From Corythucha ciliata (taxonomy: Eukaryota > Arthropoda > Insecta > Hemiptera > Tingidae): 64,000 nucleotides of DNA. Position numbers and translations under genes: made by a program. The stretch spans positions 39,432,001-39,496,000 of the forward strand of contig CM075943.1 of the NCBI GenBank assembly GCA_038030265.1, given 5' to 3'. Positions 22,683-33,215 of the stretch are shown here, one piece after another; within the stretch, counting starts at the first letter, position 1; each line of letters begins with the position of its first letter. The notes under the pieces were generated by a model, which saw nothing but the letters and a program-made list of their open reading frames with translations, searched no databases and was not told the origin of the DNA.

Positions 22683-24334
22683 GTAGGTAGGTAGGTAGAA
22701 ATTTTATTGTGCAGGTATTGTTGATACACACAGAAACATTCAGTATTAACTATATTGCTTCGCTATGATATTTAAAAGCTAAGATTAATTAAATTTTGAA
22801 TTCAAGGTGAAGGGAGGGGACAATTTTTTTTAAAAAACCTCCAGCTTTATACAAAAACTATTGAAAAAGGGTTCTTAAGTTGAAACGAGGGAACTTCTGT
22901 TGTTATTACCTGGGGGTCATGATAGTTCTGATATATTGTGTCTCAGTCTTCTGTGTTTGGCACGAGCTATTGAGTCATAGCGAGCTATTTAGCGACGAGG
23001 GGATTTATTGAACTATGAAATTTTTTCAACATATTGGAGGATAACTGTTGGATGTAAGGCTTGATAAACGGCATGTCACAATTTTCATGAAGGGTGGAGA
23101 TTTTCGTGGATTTTGTGCTACCGGTGCATAAACGTAAAAATTTATTTTGAATAATCTGGAGTTTCTTGTAGTTCGAGTCGGACGTGTAACTCCATGCTGA
23201 GCAAGAGTACGTTAAGAATGGACGGATACATGTTTTGTAGATTAACAATTTATTCCTTTGGGACATACCTGAATCGCGCCGCATTAAGGGAAAGAGGAGT
23301 CTAACCGAGAGTTTACTCCTATCTACCAAATCATTGATGTGGCTTGTAAAATTTAGTTTTGAATCTAGTTTGAGGCCCAAGTATTTTACAGATGAAGAGA
23401 ACGGTATTTGTTGATTTTCTAGAACTATGCTACGATTTAATAATGGCCTGCGTTTTGAATAAATAATAGCTTCTGTTTTAGTACAATGTAGAGAAATTTT
23501 CCAGTGAAAGAAGAATTTAATAATTTTTGAAAGAATATCGTTCAACCTACGAACTATAGTGTCTACTCTCCAGGAAGACGTGTAAACTGCAGTATCATCC
23601 GCGAAAAGCGCTATATTTACGTGTGGTGATGTGGGAATGTCGTTAATAAATAAAATGAACAAGAGTGGTGCAAGAATAGATCCTTGGGGAACTCCAGCGC
23701 AGCAAATGTGCAACGAGGAGTTGGCTGTGTTTACAGTCACAAAGAATTTCCTGTCCCTGAGGTAAGCTGCAATAATTTTGATGAGATAAACAGGGAAGTT
23801 AAGTTTTATTAATTTATATAGCAAGCCATAATGCCAAACTGTATCGAATGCTTTTTGGACGTCAAGTAAAACCATTCCCGTGTGTTTACGCTCGTTGAAG
23901 CGATGAGTGACGTCGTCCACAACTCGGCACAGCTGTGCTTGAGTCGAGTGACCAGCTCGAAACCCGAATTGTTCGTTATACAATATGTTGGATGCAACAG
24001 TATAGCTTAGTAGCCGGGATTGGATTAATTTTTCGAATACCTTGCTGAGAGTGGGCAAGAGACTGATAGGACGGTAGCTTGATAGCAGCGAGGGATTTTT
24101 GCCAGGCTTGTGCAAAACAATGACTTTAGCCATTTTCCAGAATTTCGGGAAGTACCCTAAAAACAATATTTTATTGAATAATTTTGATAAAAATACCAAG
24201 GCCTTTCGTGGGAGTTGTTTTAAAAGAATGTTGCTTATCGTGTCGTGGCCGGGAGATTTATTACTAGGCCGAGCCTTAATACAGAGAGAAACTTCTTTAG
24301 GAGTAACAAGTTTTACCTCAGTAGGAGAGTTCTC
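22683..24334 (-). mobile_element. 5'-truncated Jockey-type LINE
   Basis: On the minus strand the element runs from the truncation at 24334 to a CTAC-repeat tail at 22683-22698 (four units of the tetranucleotide rather than poly(A)). It comprises 1,350 bp of coding sequence and a 302-bp 3' untranslated region. The endonuclease domain and any first frame are missing, the usual result of incomplete reverse transcription. A 63-bp direct repeat flanks it. Confidence 0.85.
22985..24334 (-). CDS. LINE reverse transcriptase, 5' truncated
   Basis: This is an open frame of 449 residues without a native start; it reads in from the truncation point, so a TTG or ATG further in is not a true start. It is the reverse transcriptase of a Jockey-clade LINE, which copies element RNA at a nicked chromosomal target. 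Motifs in order: KSPGHD (26-31), YRPISLL (87-93), FGFRAGHST (123-131), the palm motif LLDVQKAFD with its catalytic aspartate at 158, GVPQGSILAPLLF (214-226), FADDTAVY with the aspartate pair at 246-247, and KYLGLKLD (317-324). About 120 residues of thumb and C-terminal domain follow. The frame is uninterrupted and the catalytic residues are intact, which suggests a fairly recent insertion. Lacking its endonuclease half, it cannot move by itself. Confidence 0.93.
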   Translation of the reverse strand, partial: ENSPTEVKLVTPKEVSLCIKARPSNKSPGHDTISNILLKQLPRKALVFLSKLFNKILFLGYFPKFWKMAKVIVLHKPGKNPSLLSSYRPISLLPTLSKVFEKLIQSRLLSYTVASNILYNEQFGFRAGHSTQAQLCRVVDDVTHRFNERKHTGMVLLDVQKAFDTVWHYGLLYKLIKLNFPVYLIKIIAAYLRDRKFFVTVNTANSSLHICCAGVPQGSILAPLLFILFINDIPTSPHVNIALFADDTAVYTSSWRVDTIVRRLNDILSKIIKFFFHWKISLHCTKTEAIIYSKRRPLLNRSIVLENQQIPFSSSVKYLGLKLDSKLNFTSHINDLVDRSKLSVRLLFPLMRRDSGMSQRNKLLIYKTCIRPFLTYSCSAWSYTSDSNYKKLQIIQNKFLRLCTGSTKSTKISTLHENCDMPFIKPYIQQLSSNMLKKFHSSINPLVAK

Positions 24335-24397
24335 CCGGCCTAAATTTCATTCATAATTGATTGATAATTATCGTTCTAACTTATGAGGTTTGACTCG
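24335..24397. repeat. 63-bp direct repeat, right copy
   Basis: Exact second copy of 22620-22682. It is part of the right inverted terminal arm of the host DNA element, so the target lay inside that arm. Confidence 0.85.
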
Positions 24398-24456
24398 ATT
24401 GTCGCATGAATGAAATGCACTTTTCCCGACAGGCTGCTGTCGGAACAAAACTTTTT

Positions 24457-25129
24457 TCAGATTAGGTACGTTAATTTTCAGATCAGTTACATTAGGTTAA
24501 ATGGTATGTCACAATTTCACCATTGCGGAATGCGGAGTGCCTGAGTTCGAATCCGAAACAACTTTTTAAAAATTTTTTTTTTGTTCCTCCCTTTTTGGCC
24601 CACCTCAGGATTTTTTACTCAAGAATTATTAGGCTGAAGGCAAATCAAATAAAAGAGACGGCTCAAAATTCAGTGTCAATGAAATTTTTTGGTAATTGGG
24701 TGGTCCATAAAGGCATAGCGTTAATTTGATAGCTCCCCTCCGCCGAGAACTCCCCTGCCATACCAACGGATTTGGTTCACTAAGGTCTCATACGAAAGCG
24801 CGTTCATTTCTCATTACTCGAGTCAATTTTGGGGGCAATTGCAGCAACAGCCGTGCGGTAGGGAATTTTCAACTAATTCAACCCCCTCTTTCACACCCTT
24901 CCCTTGGGCCGATTCACCTGGATCACGAACTCGTCCGAGATATTCACGATATTGATTTTTAGGCCGAATTTGGTTGACCTAAGTCAAAAATTGCGACCGT
25001 GATCGTGCTAACAAAAAAAGGGCCATATATCAAATCGATCCGACCTCGGATTCGTGTTCTAGGGGTTCTGAAACGTGAACCCATATGTGCGACCATCAGG
25101 GCGAGAACAATAGTGCATTTTTTGAATGA
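24457..25129. other. Unannotated stretch
   Basis: No gene recognised. GAGTTCGAATCC at 24544-24555 resembles a tRNA B box, but no tRNA cloverleaf surrounds it. Confidence 0.4.
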
Positions 25130-25260
25130 AATGCACTAAAACAGGAAAAATCACTAATTTATGGCTAAAATTGAATAGAAAACGCTAATTCGCGGCTGAA
25201 AAATTGAGATACAGCGTTAATTCACAGCTAAAATAAAAGTAAAAACGCAAGCGGCTACAA
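25130..25260 (+). repeat. Family B minisatellite, forward array
   Basis: About four units of AACGCTAATTCGCGGCTAAAA-TTGAG at 30-33 bp steps. The neighbouring longer array at 25970-26730 runs in the opposite direction. Confidence 0.6.
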
Positions 25261-25969
25261 TCAGGCCTAAAGGTCTATATTCCAGTCAATCTAACGAAAA
25301 ATGTAAAATAAATGCAACGGGACTTCGTTTTTTTTGCGGGAATGTGTACGGGAGGGTTCCCTGACCATCGTCTAATAAAGTCCCTAGCTGATGAACTACC
25401 TGCCCCAATGAGAGGGGGTTGTTTACAGATATACCTTTTCGTGATTTTTCGCCTGTATCTCAAAAACGGTGCGTCTTTAGACGAAAACTTACACCCCACG
25501 AGTAAATTGCATTGAATGGACAACGCCAATTAAGTGCATTTTTTATGAAGGATTTTCGTTTGGCTCCACTACCAAAGTATTCTTCCAAAATCTCATTATG
25601 ATATTACCAACACTGTCTGAAATTTTCCAGCGTTTCACTTGCACCTTTCCGAAACTCTGTCGGAACCCCCGTCTAGTCATTTTAAAGGCGTTTACACGTC
25701 AAAAAGACTATTTTACAGCAGAGACGTTAGGTTTTGATGGTTCACTATCTACGCTAATTCAGCTTCTGGGGTGGGATTGACAATTTCACGCGTCAATTTA
25801 CCTCGCGTTACGTGATGAGCCACCGAACATCGGCTCGGCGGCGGCGGGAGGCTCGGGTACTCAGCCCCGAACATAAGCCTGCAGTAGGCATGGAGTTGTA
25901 TCTGACTTATTCTCACATCAAGCTGCCCACCCCTAGATCAAAGGCTGGCTACACCCCTGCCGTGAACCA
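25261..25969. other. Unannotated stretch between opposed arrays
   Basis: No gene recognised. Open frames exist on both strands near 25275-25529, which suggests chance rather than coding. The two opposed family B arrays frame this piece. Confidence 0.35.
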
Positions 25970-26730
25970 TCTATTTTTCATATTTTACCCAATAATTATC
26001 GTTTTTTCTCAATTTTTAGACGCGAATTATCAATTTTTCTTATTTAGAGCCGCGATTAGCGTTTTCGTAACTTTAGCTGTGAATGAGCGCTCTTTCTCAA
26101 TTAGCGCTCTTCACAAATAGTCGTCAATATGAGCTCTTCTAGATTCTAGAAAAAATTGCTAATTGCACGAATTATCAATTTATTTTGCTTTAGCCATGAC
26201 TTAGCACTACACCTCAGGAATGAAAGGGTCGTTGAAACCGTGAATTTTCTCAATTTTGGCTATAAATTATAGAATGCCTCGCAAATTACCACTTTTCTCA
26301 AATTTAGCCGCGTATTAGAGCTTTTCAGAAATTATTTCCAACCATGCCATGAGTTTGCACTTTTTCTCCATTTTAGCAGCGAATTATCGATTTTCTCAGT
26401 TTTAGCGCAGCGAATTAATGTTTTTTATCTATATTACTAGCGAATTGGCAATGTTGTATTCACATGTAGCAATGAATTAGCACTTTTCTCATTTTTAGCA
26501 CCGAATTTGCGCCTCTTCTCAATTTTAGCTATGAAGCTCGCTCAAAAAACCGCGAAGCGGCGTTCTCTCAATTTCAGCTTTAAATGAGCCCTGTTTCTCA
26601 TCTTTAGCCGTCAATTAGCACTTGTTCTAACTTCGGTCATGAATGTGCGATTTTTTCCCCCCACATTTAGGCGTGCGAGTTAGCGCTTTTTCTCCCATTT
26701 TAGCAGTGGCGTAGCGATTTTTCTCAATTT
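25970..26730 (-). repeat. Family B minisatellite, reverse array
   Basis: More than 20 degenerate units of CTCAATTTTAGCCGCGAATTAGCGCTTTT, about 30 bp each. This is the reverse complement of the array at 59040-60040. Units differ at many positions, so this is an old array rather than a young satellite. Confidence 0.7.
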
Positions 26731-26812
26731 TAAGGTGCCGGGTTGATTTTTGTGTGTTTATTTTTAGCCCCCTCATTCCTTCGTCATTGCGCTACAGGTT
26801 CCGGATCAAAAA

Positions 26813-26834
26813 CATTATATATATATATATATAT
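26813..26834. repeat. (TA)n microsatellite
   Basis: A run of alternating TA, followed by two copies of AAAATATATATTTCATCCATGT separated by a few bases. Confidence 0.8.
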
Positions 26835-26884
26835 GCTCATGAAAAATATATATTTCATCCATGTAGTGAAAAAATATATATTTC

Positions 26885-28292
26885 ATCCATGTAGTGTCCA
26901 AGGTTCGATCAACGTTGGTCGCCTATCGATAGAAGACGAGTTAGCCCAGACCCGTCGGGCCCCCGCACTGAAAAGTGGTCATATAGACAGTTAAATTGGA
27001 GTTGATCATGCTGCTCAAGCAAGTGGGCCGGTTGATTCACGTCCTAGGGTAAGTTTACACTTCCCGCTTTTGCGTTTCCGTTGCGGTTAACGGACATTGG
27101 CCCACACCATAAATCTGCCCTGTTGGGATTTCACTTTTCACTCCGGTTTGGCGGGAAGGACACACCGCAGCAAGCGCCCGGTGAAACGGAAAGTAGGAGC
27201 GTTAAAAGACAGACCGACGGCATGCCAAAAACCACTTTTTTCAACTTTTCTGAGGTTGTACATCAAGAATGTTAAGTCAGCTCGGACTCGATTTTTTTCA
27301 CGAGCACCGTACTTCCATTTCCATTTCCCGTAGGGAACATGGAAGTAAAAAGGGAAGGGATAGGGACAACACACAGTCCCCAATGGTTTTGTTGTGACCT
27401 GCCGGTTTCACTCCGTTCCGTTGCGGCTAACAATAAGTTTGCCTTCGTGACAGTTTTATCATTATTACTATTTTCAGTTTTTATGCCATACAACTTGATT
27501 AATATTTTATTTTTAGGGCTTCGGCTTATTGCTTCTTCTATTTCTTCATTTCCTTTATTTTTATGGCTTTGGCTTATTGTTTCAATCAATCAAGTTTTAT
27601 CATTATTAGTTGATTCTAGTAGAGTAGACTGAGATGAACCATGGAGAAAGGAAAAGAGAGGAGGGAGCATAAGTTGAAAAGCGTGACGCCGATTTTCGCC
27701 ATATTGGTGGTCCCTCGACCATAATATTCAAGATATAGATAACAAAGGATGAGCCATGATAAAGTAGTCCTCAACACAAATTCTGATGCGTTCCGGGACT
27801 ACCAATGTGGCGTGGCGTATGTTGGCTTCACCCCGTTAACTATAGTCAAACTAGACTCTGATGGGTCTCGCATTCCCCTTGGAATACAATTTTTCAGCTT
27901 CCCCTTACTCTCACTTGTGACTAGCCGTGAAATACAAATAGTGTAAAATTTATATCAGTGAAACCGTAAAGTCGTTTGGAAGGTTTTAGTGTTATCCCAG
28001 TTTTCAAGCAATTTATTTTAAAGTAAGTTTAATTATTTGCAAAGCGCAATCGTATTCGTGTTCCTGTGCCTCTGCGAGGCGATGAAAATGCACTGATTGT
28101 GAGTCTTGAGCGAATTGATGAGTCTTCCCAGGTTTTCAGAAACATGATGTGTCCGCGTCTCTGCCGTTTCTCAGGTCTGGGGCTTATAGTTCGAGAGCTG
28201 GCGACAGTCCCATTCAACGGAAGAACATAGTCACGAAACTGGCCTCATTCGAGAGGTTTTATGGAGCTGATTACGAATATGATCGTCTGCCG
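26885..28292. other. Unannotated left flank of the palindrome
   Basis: No gene recognised. The last 78 bases (28217-28294) are a diverged direct copy of 29739-29815 inside the left arm, sharing GGAAGAACATAGTC and ATCGTCTGCCGGCG. Confidence 0.45.
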
Positions 28293-28559
28293 GCGTTTTT
28301 GCTCTTTCAAATCACAAAGATCGCGATTTGAGCTTCTTCGAAAGTTCGAATCCCAATTTTTTGGATTCAGCTCGTACGAATCGAAGTTTTGGGCCACAAC
28401 ATTTCGTGGGTTCGGCTTTTTCAAACCTAAATTTCGCGGACTTTCAAACCCAAATTGATTGGATTTTTGGCAACGTCATTACTGCTGCTGGAAAAAGACA
28501 TTAGAACGTTTCGTCAAGTCTTGCAACTTCGGCGTCGGATCCACTCAAGGATCCCTTAA

Positions 28560-28625
28560 AGCCTGTACACATGGAGACTTTTCTGTCACGACATCCGTGG
28601 CATGACAGAAAAGTCTCCGTGTGAA
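28560..28625. repeat. Perfect-stem hairpin inside left arm
   Basis: GGAGACTTTTCTGTCA and its complement face each other around ACATCCGTGGC, giving a stem of about 20 bp. The left side begins AGCCTGTACAC after TTAA, like the Harbinger-type ends nearby. The mirror copy is at about 33445-33510. Confidence 0.7.
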
Positions 28626-28854
28626 CACGAAAAAGTTATAACATTTGATGTCATACCATACATAACAGGTTTTGAGAATTCAACGGTGACATCTTTCAAG
28701 ACAGAAATGTCTTGCAATGTTCTCATCTTGGGTAACCTTCACACACTTCAACTATTTTTTAGCAGGGATTGGCACGGTATTTGTTTGATTATTCACTAAA
28801 ATTTAATTGTTATTGTCAAAGTGGAGTGGAGTCGGGAGAGTGTGATGACATTAA

Positions 28855-29028
28855 AGCCTTGTACGCACTGGGCGAGTAGTTTAGTCGAGTAGGTGAGTAG
28901 ATTAGCCGCTAAACAAGTGCGAACACCAACTATTTAGTCAAGTCCCCCCAGTGAGAATAATTTTTAGTTTAGTGGCAAGTCTTATGTACTAAACTCGAAT
29001 AAATTGCTTGACCAGTGTGAACAAGGCT
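28855..29028. mobile_element. 174-bp PIF/Harbinger-like MITE, left-arm copy
   Basis: Inverted ends AGCCTTGTACGCACTGG and CCAGTGTGAACAAGGCT are flanked by TAA (28852-28854 and 29029-29031). Inner inverted motifs are GTTTAGTCGAGTA and ACTAAACTCGAAT. The mirror copy lies in the other arm, so the insertion preceded the inverted duplication. Confidence 0.8.
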
Positions 29029-30189
29029 TAATAGCCGAGAATAATGTACATGAGTGCCTCAACGACCCAATTGATTGTACGCCTCTGGGTCCTCAATTCA
29101 AAGTTCTTTGCTGAGATGGCTGAAGACGTCTTTACTCTGTAGTTCTCGCCTTTTCACTCATTCTTTTGTCCACCACTTGTTGCATACGTATTCATTCATT
29201 AATGTTGAAAAATACGTTAGCGAAGAGGAAGAAATATGCGAACAATAAACTAATCATCTATCCGCCCTATTTTACCGAGCATCTCGGCGGGTTTTTAATG
29301 CTCGTAGTACAGCGAATACTTGAAGCAGCGGCTGCTACCACCGCCTTGGCTACCACGGTTTTCATTGCTGGCACAATTAAAATTGAAGCCAATTAATTTT
29401 TCCGACTTGAAAAAATGAAAAGGGGGAGATTCCAATCACGTTATCCATGAGATATCCGTGTCGTGGTTTATGTCAAAGTGTGTACGCATTAAGCTTGACA
29501 TCTATATCATACCATTTCTTGCGTCGAGCTGGTAAGAAATAATATGCCATGAAATTTCTGTCTCCGTGTGTACAGCACGTGGTGACTGGTGGTGACGATG
29601 GTGAGACGGAGACGGCGGATTACGTCATCTTCCGCGGTTTATAAACACCACGATCGCCAATAGGAACCCCTACGTATACACGAAATAGTCTATTCTTACT
29701 CTATCTAACTCACGCAATTTCGGAAATTTTCTATTAACCGGAAGAACATAGTCCTGAAACTGGTCTTAGTCGATAGGTTTTACGGAGATGATTACTAATA
29801 CAATCGTCTGCCGGCGTCTGTCTGGAGCATTTGCCCTCAGTGGCCAGTCAAACGCCCTAAATCAGAGGTCCATTAACTTGTTCTGCGACCATGAGATATT
29901 TTCAAAAACGAAAAAGATTCGGTTGGAACTTTGCTTGTACCGTATTGTACCGCCACCGGAACCGTTTGGAACGCAATATTTACCTGGTTTTCTGAAATTT
30001 AAATTTCGCAGTACAAGATAATGGAAAATTTTGCAGGGGGGTAAAATTTCATGAAACACCATAATTCATGACTAATGGCCTTTGTACCCCATTGCACCGT
30101 CAAAACATCATTTTGGAACAACCAGGAACTGCCCAATAAAGGTGGGGGGGGGGGAAGCGCAGAACAACTTAATGAAATTTTTGGCATGA

Positions 30190-30817
30190 CAGGTACAAAG
30201 TGCCAAAATAGTACCATTCGACAGTTTGATCAAAGTACCTTCAAGTACCGTCAACAAAAAACTTCGGAACACTCACCCCCCACCCCTGCAGTTCTATAAA
30301 GTTTAAGCCACGCTCACACGAAGAGCGTCACATTCGCCATCTATGAGAGGTACAAAGAATTAATTTGGTGCCATTCGACACCTCATCCATAGTACCTTCA
30401 AGTACCGTCCACAAAAAACTTTGGAACACCCACCGCCCACCCCTGCAGTTCCATAAAGTTTGAGCTACGCCCACTCGGAGAGCGTCACATTCGCCATCTG
30501 TGGGAGGTACAAAGAACCAATTTGGTGCTATTCGATACTTCATCCCAAGTACCTTCAAGTACCGTCAACAAAAAACTTTGGAACACTCATCCCCCACCCC
30601 TGCAGTTCCATTAAATTTAAGCCACGCCCACACGAAGAGCGTCACATTCGCCATCTATGAGAGGTACAAAGAATTAATTTGGTGCCATTCGACACCTCAT
30701 CCATAGTACCTTCAAGTACCTTCAACAAAAAACTTAGGAACACCCACCCCCACCCCTGCAGTTCCATAAAGTTTAAGCCACGCCCACACGGAGAGCGTCA
30801 CATTCGTCATCTATGAC
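30190..30817 (+). repeat. 157-bp tandem repeat, left arm
   Basis: The landmark AGAGCGTCACATTCG recurs at 30322, 30479, 30636 and 30792, a spacing of 156-157 bp. Each unit also has GGTACAAAGAA, CAAGTACCGTC and CCACCCCTGCAGTTCCATAAA. Units differ from each other by about 5-10 percent. Confidence 0.9.
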
Positions 30818-31252
30818 TTTGGAACACTCACCCCCCCCCCCCCCCCCACCAGGACCAGAAATAGTTCAAATCCTTTTTGTCGCTTGTACATTGTGGAAAA
30901 AAATCGCTCACATCTAACAGCAATCCTGGAATGGGAATTGAGTGCAACAAGAAGTATTCCTACGATTTACCTTACCACCGTTGATGGAAAACCAAAACAA
31001 GAGAACCTACTTGATACTTGAGATTGTAATACATAACTACCTACGTTTTAATGGATATTTATTGAAACACAGTTATTCCGACGAATTTGTTAAAATGGAG
31101 CGACAACACACCTACTGCAATCCACCGCGGTTTGGAGACACGCTATCATCACCGACAGAAAAAATATTGATTGAAAACCCCTAAGTTTGCAGTGAAACTT
31201 GAGAGTCCTTTGACTGAAGTACCAAATGACACCAAATTGATTCTTTGTACCT
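30818..31252. other. Unpaired centre of the palindrome
   Basis: 435 bp that are not inverted copies of each other. The left edge jumps within a 157-bp unit into TTTGGAACACTCAC and a long C-run (30831-30847). The right edge continues the repeat unit for another 40 bp or so. The inner 360 bp are unique AT-rich sequence with a short open frame (30942-31184) that I do not recognise. Confidence 0.8.
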
Positions 31253-31880
31253 GTCATAGATGACGAATGTGACGCTCTCCGTGTGGGCGTGGCTTAAACT
31301 TTATGGAACTGCAGGGGTGGGGGTGGGTGTTCCAAAGTTTTTTGTTGAAGGTACTTGAAGGTACTATGGATGAGGTGTCGAATGGCACCAAATTAATTCT
31401 TTGTACCTCTCATAGATGGCGAATGTGACGCTCTTCGTGTGGGCGTGGCTTAAATTTAATGGAACTGCAGGGGTGGGGGATGAGTGTTCCAAAGTTTTTT
31501 GTTGACGGTACTTGAAGGTACTTGGGATGAAGTATCGAATAGCACCAAATTGGTTCTTTGTACCTCCCACAGATGGCGAATGTGACGCTCTCCGAGTGGG
31601 CGTAGCTCAAACTTTATGGAACTGCAGGGGTGGGCGGTGGGTGTTCCAAAGTTTTTTGTGGACGGTACTTGAAGGTACTATGGATGAGGTGTCGAATGGC
31701 ACCAAATTAATTCTTTGTACCTCTCATAGATGGCGAATGTGACGCTCTTCGTGTGGGCGTGGCTTAAACTTTATGGAACTGCAGGGGTGGGGGGTGAGTG
31801 TTCCGAAGTTTTTTGTTGACGGTACTTGAAGGTACTTTGATCAAACTGTCGAATGGTACTATTTTGGCACTTTGTACCTG
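31253..31880 (-). repeat. 157-bp tandem repeat, right arm
   Basis: Mirror of 30190-30817, with the same unit order and the same unit-specific variants. The array was therefore copied as a block and has not rearranged since. Confidence 0.9.
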
Positions 31881-33041
31881 TCATGCCAAAAATTTCATTA
31901 AGTTGTTCTGCGCTTCCCCCCCCCCACCTTTATTGGGCAGTTCCTGGTTGTTCCAAAATGATGTTTTGACGGTGCAATGGGGTACAAAGGCCATTAGTCA
32001 TGAATTATGGTGTTTCATGAAATTTTACCCCCCTGCAAAATTTTCCATTATCTTGTACTGCGAAATTTAAATTTCAGAAAACCAGGTAAATATTGCGTTC
32101 CAAACGGTTCCGGTGGCGGTACAATACGGTACAAGCAAAGTTCCAACCGAATCTTTTTCGTTTTTGAAAATATCTCATGGTCGCAGAACAAGTTAATGGA
32201 CCTCTGATTTAGGGCGTTTGACTGGCCACTGAGGGCAAATGCTCCAGACAGACGCCGGCAGACGATTGTATTAGTAATCATCTCCGTAAAACCTATCGAC
32301 TAAGACCAGTTTCAGGACTATGTTCTTCCGGTTAATAGAAAATTTCCGAAATTGCGTGAGTTAGATAGAGTAAGAATAGACTATTTCGTGTATACGTAGG
32401 GGTTCCTATTGGCGATCGTGGTGTTTATAAACCGCGGAAGATGACGTAATCCGCCGTCTCCGTCTCACCATCGTCACCACCAGTCACCACGTGCTGTACA
32501 CACGGAGACAGAAATTTCATGGCATATTATTTCTTACCAGCTCGACGCAAGAAATGGTATGATATAGATGTCAAGCTTAATGCGTACACACTTTGACATA
32601 AACCACGACACGGATATCTCATGGATAACGTGATTGGAATCTCCCCCTTTTCATTTTTTCAAGTCGGAAAAATTAATTGGCTTCAATTTTAATTGTGCCA
32701 GCAATGAAAACCGTGGTAGCCAAGGCGGTGGTAGCAGCCGCTGCTTCAAGTATTCGCTGTACTACGAGCATTAAAAACCCGCCGAGATGCTCGGTAAAAT
32801 AGGGCGGATAGATGATTAGTTTATTGTTCGCATATTTCTTCCTCTTCGCTAACGTATTTTTCAACATTAATGAATGAATACGTATGCAACAAGTGGTGGA
32901 CAAAAGAATGAGTGAAAAGGCGAGAACTACAGAGTAAAGACGTCTTCAGCCATCTCAGCAAAGAACTTTGAATTGAGGACCCAGAGGCGTACAATCAATT
33001 GGGTCGTTGAGGCACTCATGTACATTATTCTCGGCTATTAA

Positions 33042-33215
33042 GCCTTGTTCACACTGGTCAAGCAATTTATTCGAGTTTAGTACATAAGACTTGCCACTAA
33101 ACTAAAAATTATTCTCACTGGGGGGACTTGACTAAATAGTTGGTGTTCGCACTTGTTTAGCGGCTAATCTACTCACCTACTCGACTAAACTACTCGCCCA
33201 GTGCGTACAAGGCTT
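33042..33215. mobile_element. 174-bp PIF/Harbinger-like MITE, right-arm copy
   Basis: Inverted copy of 28855-29028 including the flanking target duplication (TTA on this strand). Present by duplication of the arm rather than by a second insertion. Confidence 0.8.

Larger units (their letters stand above)
22306..24456. mobile_element. DNA element with long TIRs, split by a LINE
   Basis: The left arm 22306-22441 starts AAAAAGTTTTGTTCCGACAG; the right arm 24337-24456 is its inverted copy. They share the GTGCATTTCATTCATGCG and TGAGGTTTGACTCG blocks, with one 20-bp length difference. Without the LINE and the duplicated 63 bp, the element would be about 436 bp. The middle, 22442-22619, is unique. 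No target duplication could be assigned because the flanks are A/T runs. Confidence 0.8.
28293..30817 (+). repeat. Large palindrome, left arm
   Basis: Reverse complement of 31253-33777 over about 2,525 bp; paired positions sum to 62069 or 62070. From about 28370 to the axis, only a few differences were spotted: one base in a G-run near 30145, two near 30295-30312 and one near 30735. Three substitutions lie in the outermost 80 bp. The arm contains family E repeat, a hairpin (28560-28625), a MITE (28855-29028), and three and a half copies of a 157-bp tandem repeat. All are mirrored exactly. No protein family is recognised in it. Confidence 0.95.

Noticed and set aside
24528..24560. tRNA B-box-like GAGTTCGAATCC
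   Set aside because: No A box at the right distance, no acceptor stem and no anticodon arm could be drawn. At most a trace of a tRNA-derived repeat.
30328..30706. Short frames repeated in the palindrome arms
   Set aside because: They arise from the 157-bp tandem unit, which is not a multiple of three, and occur on both strands in mirrored form. Not coding.
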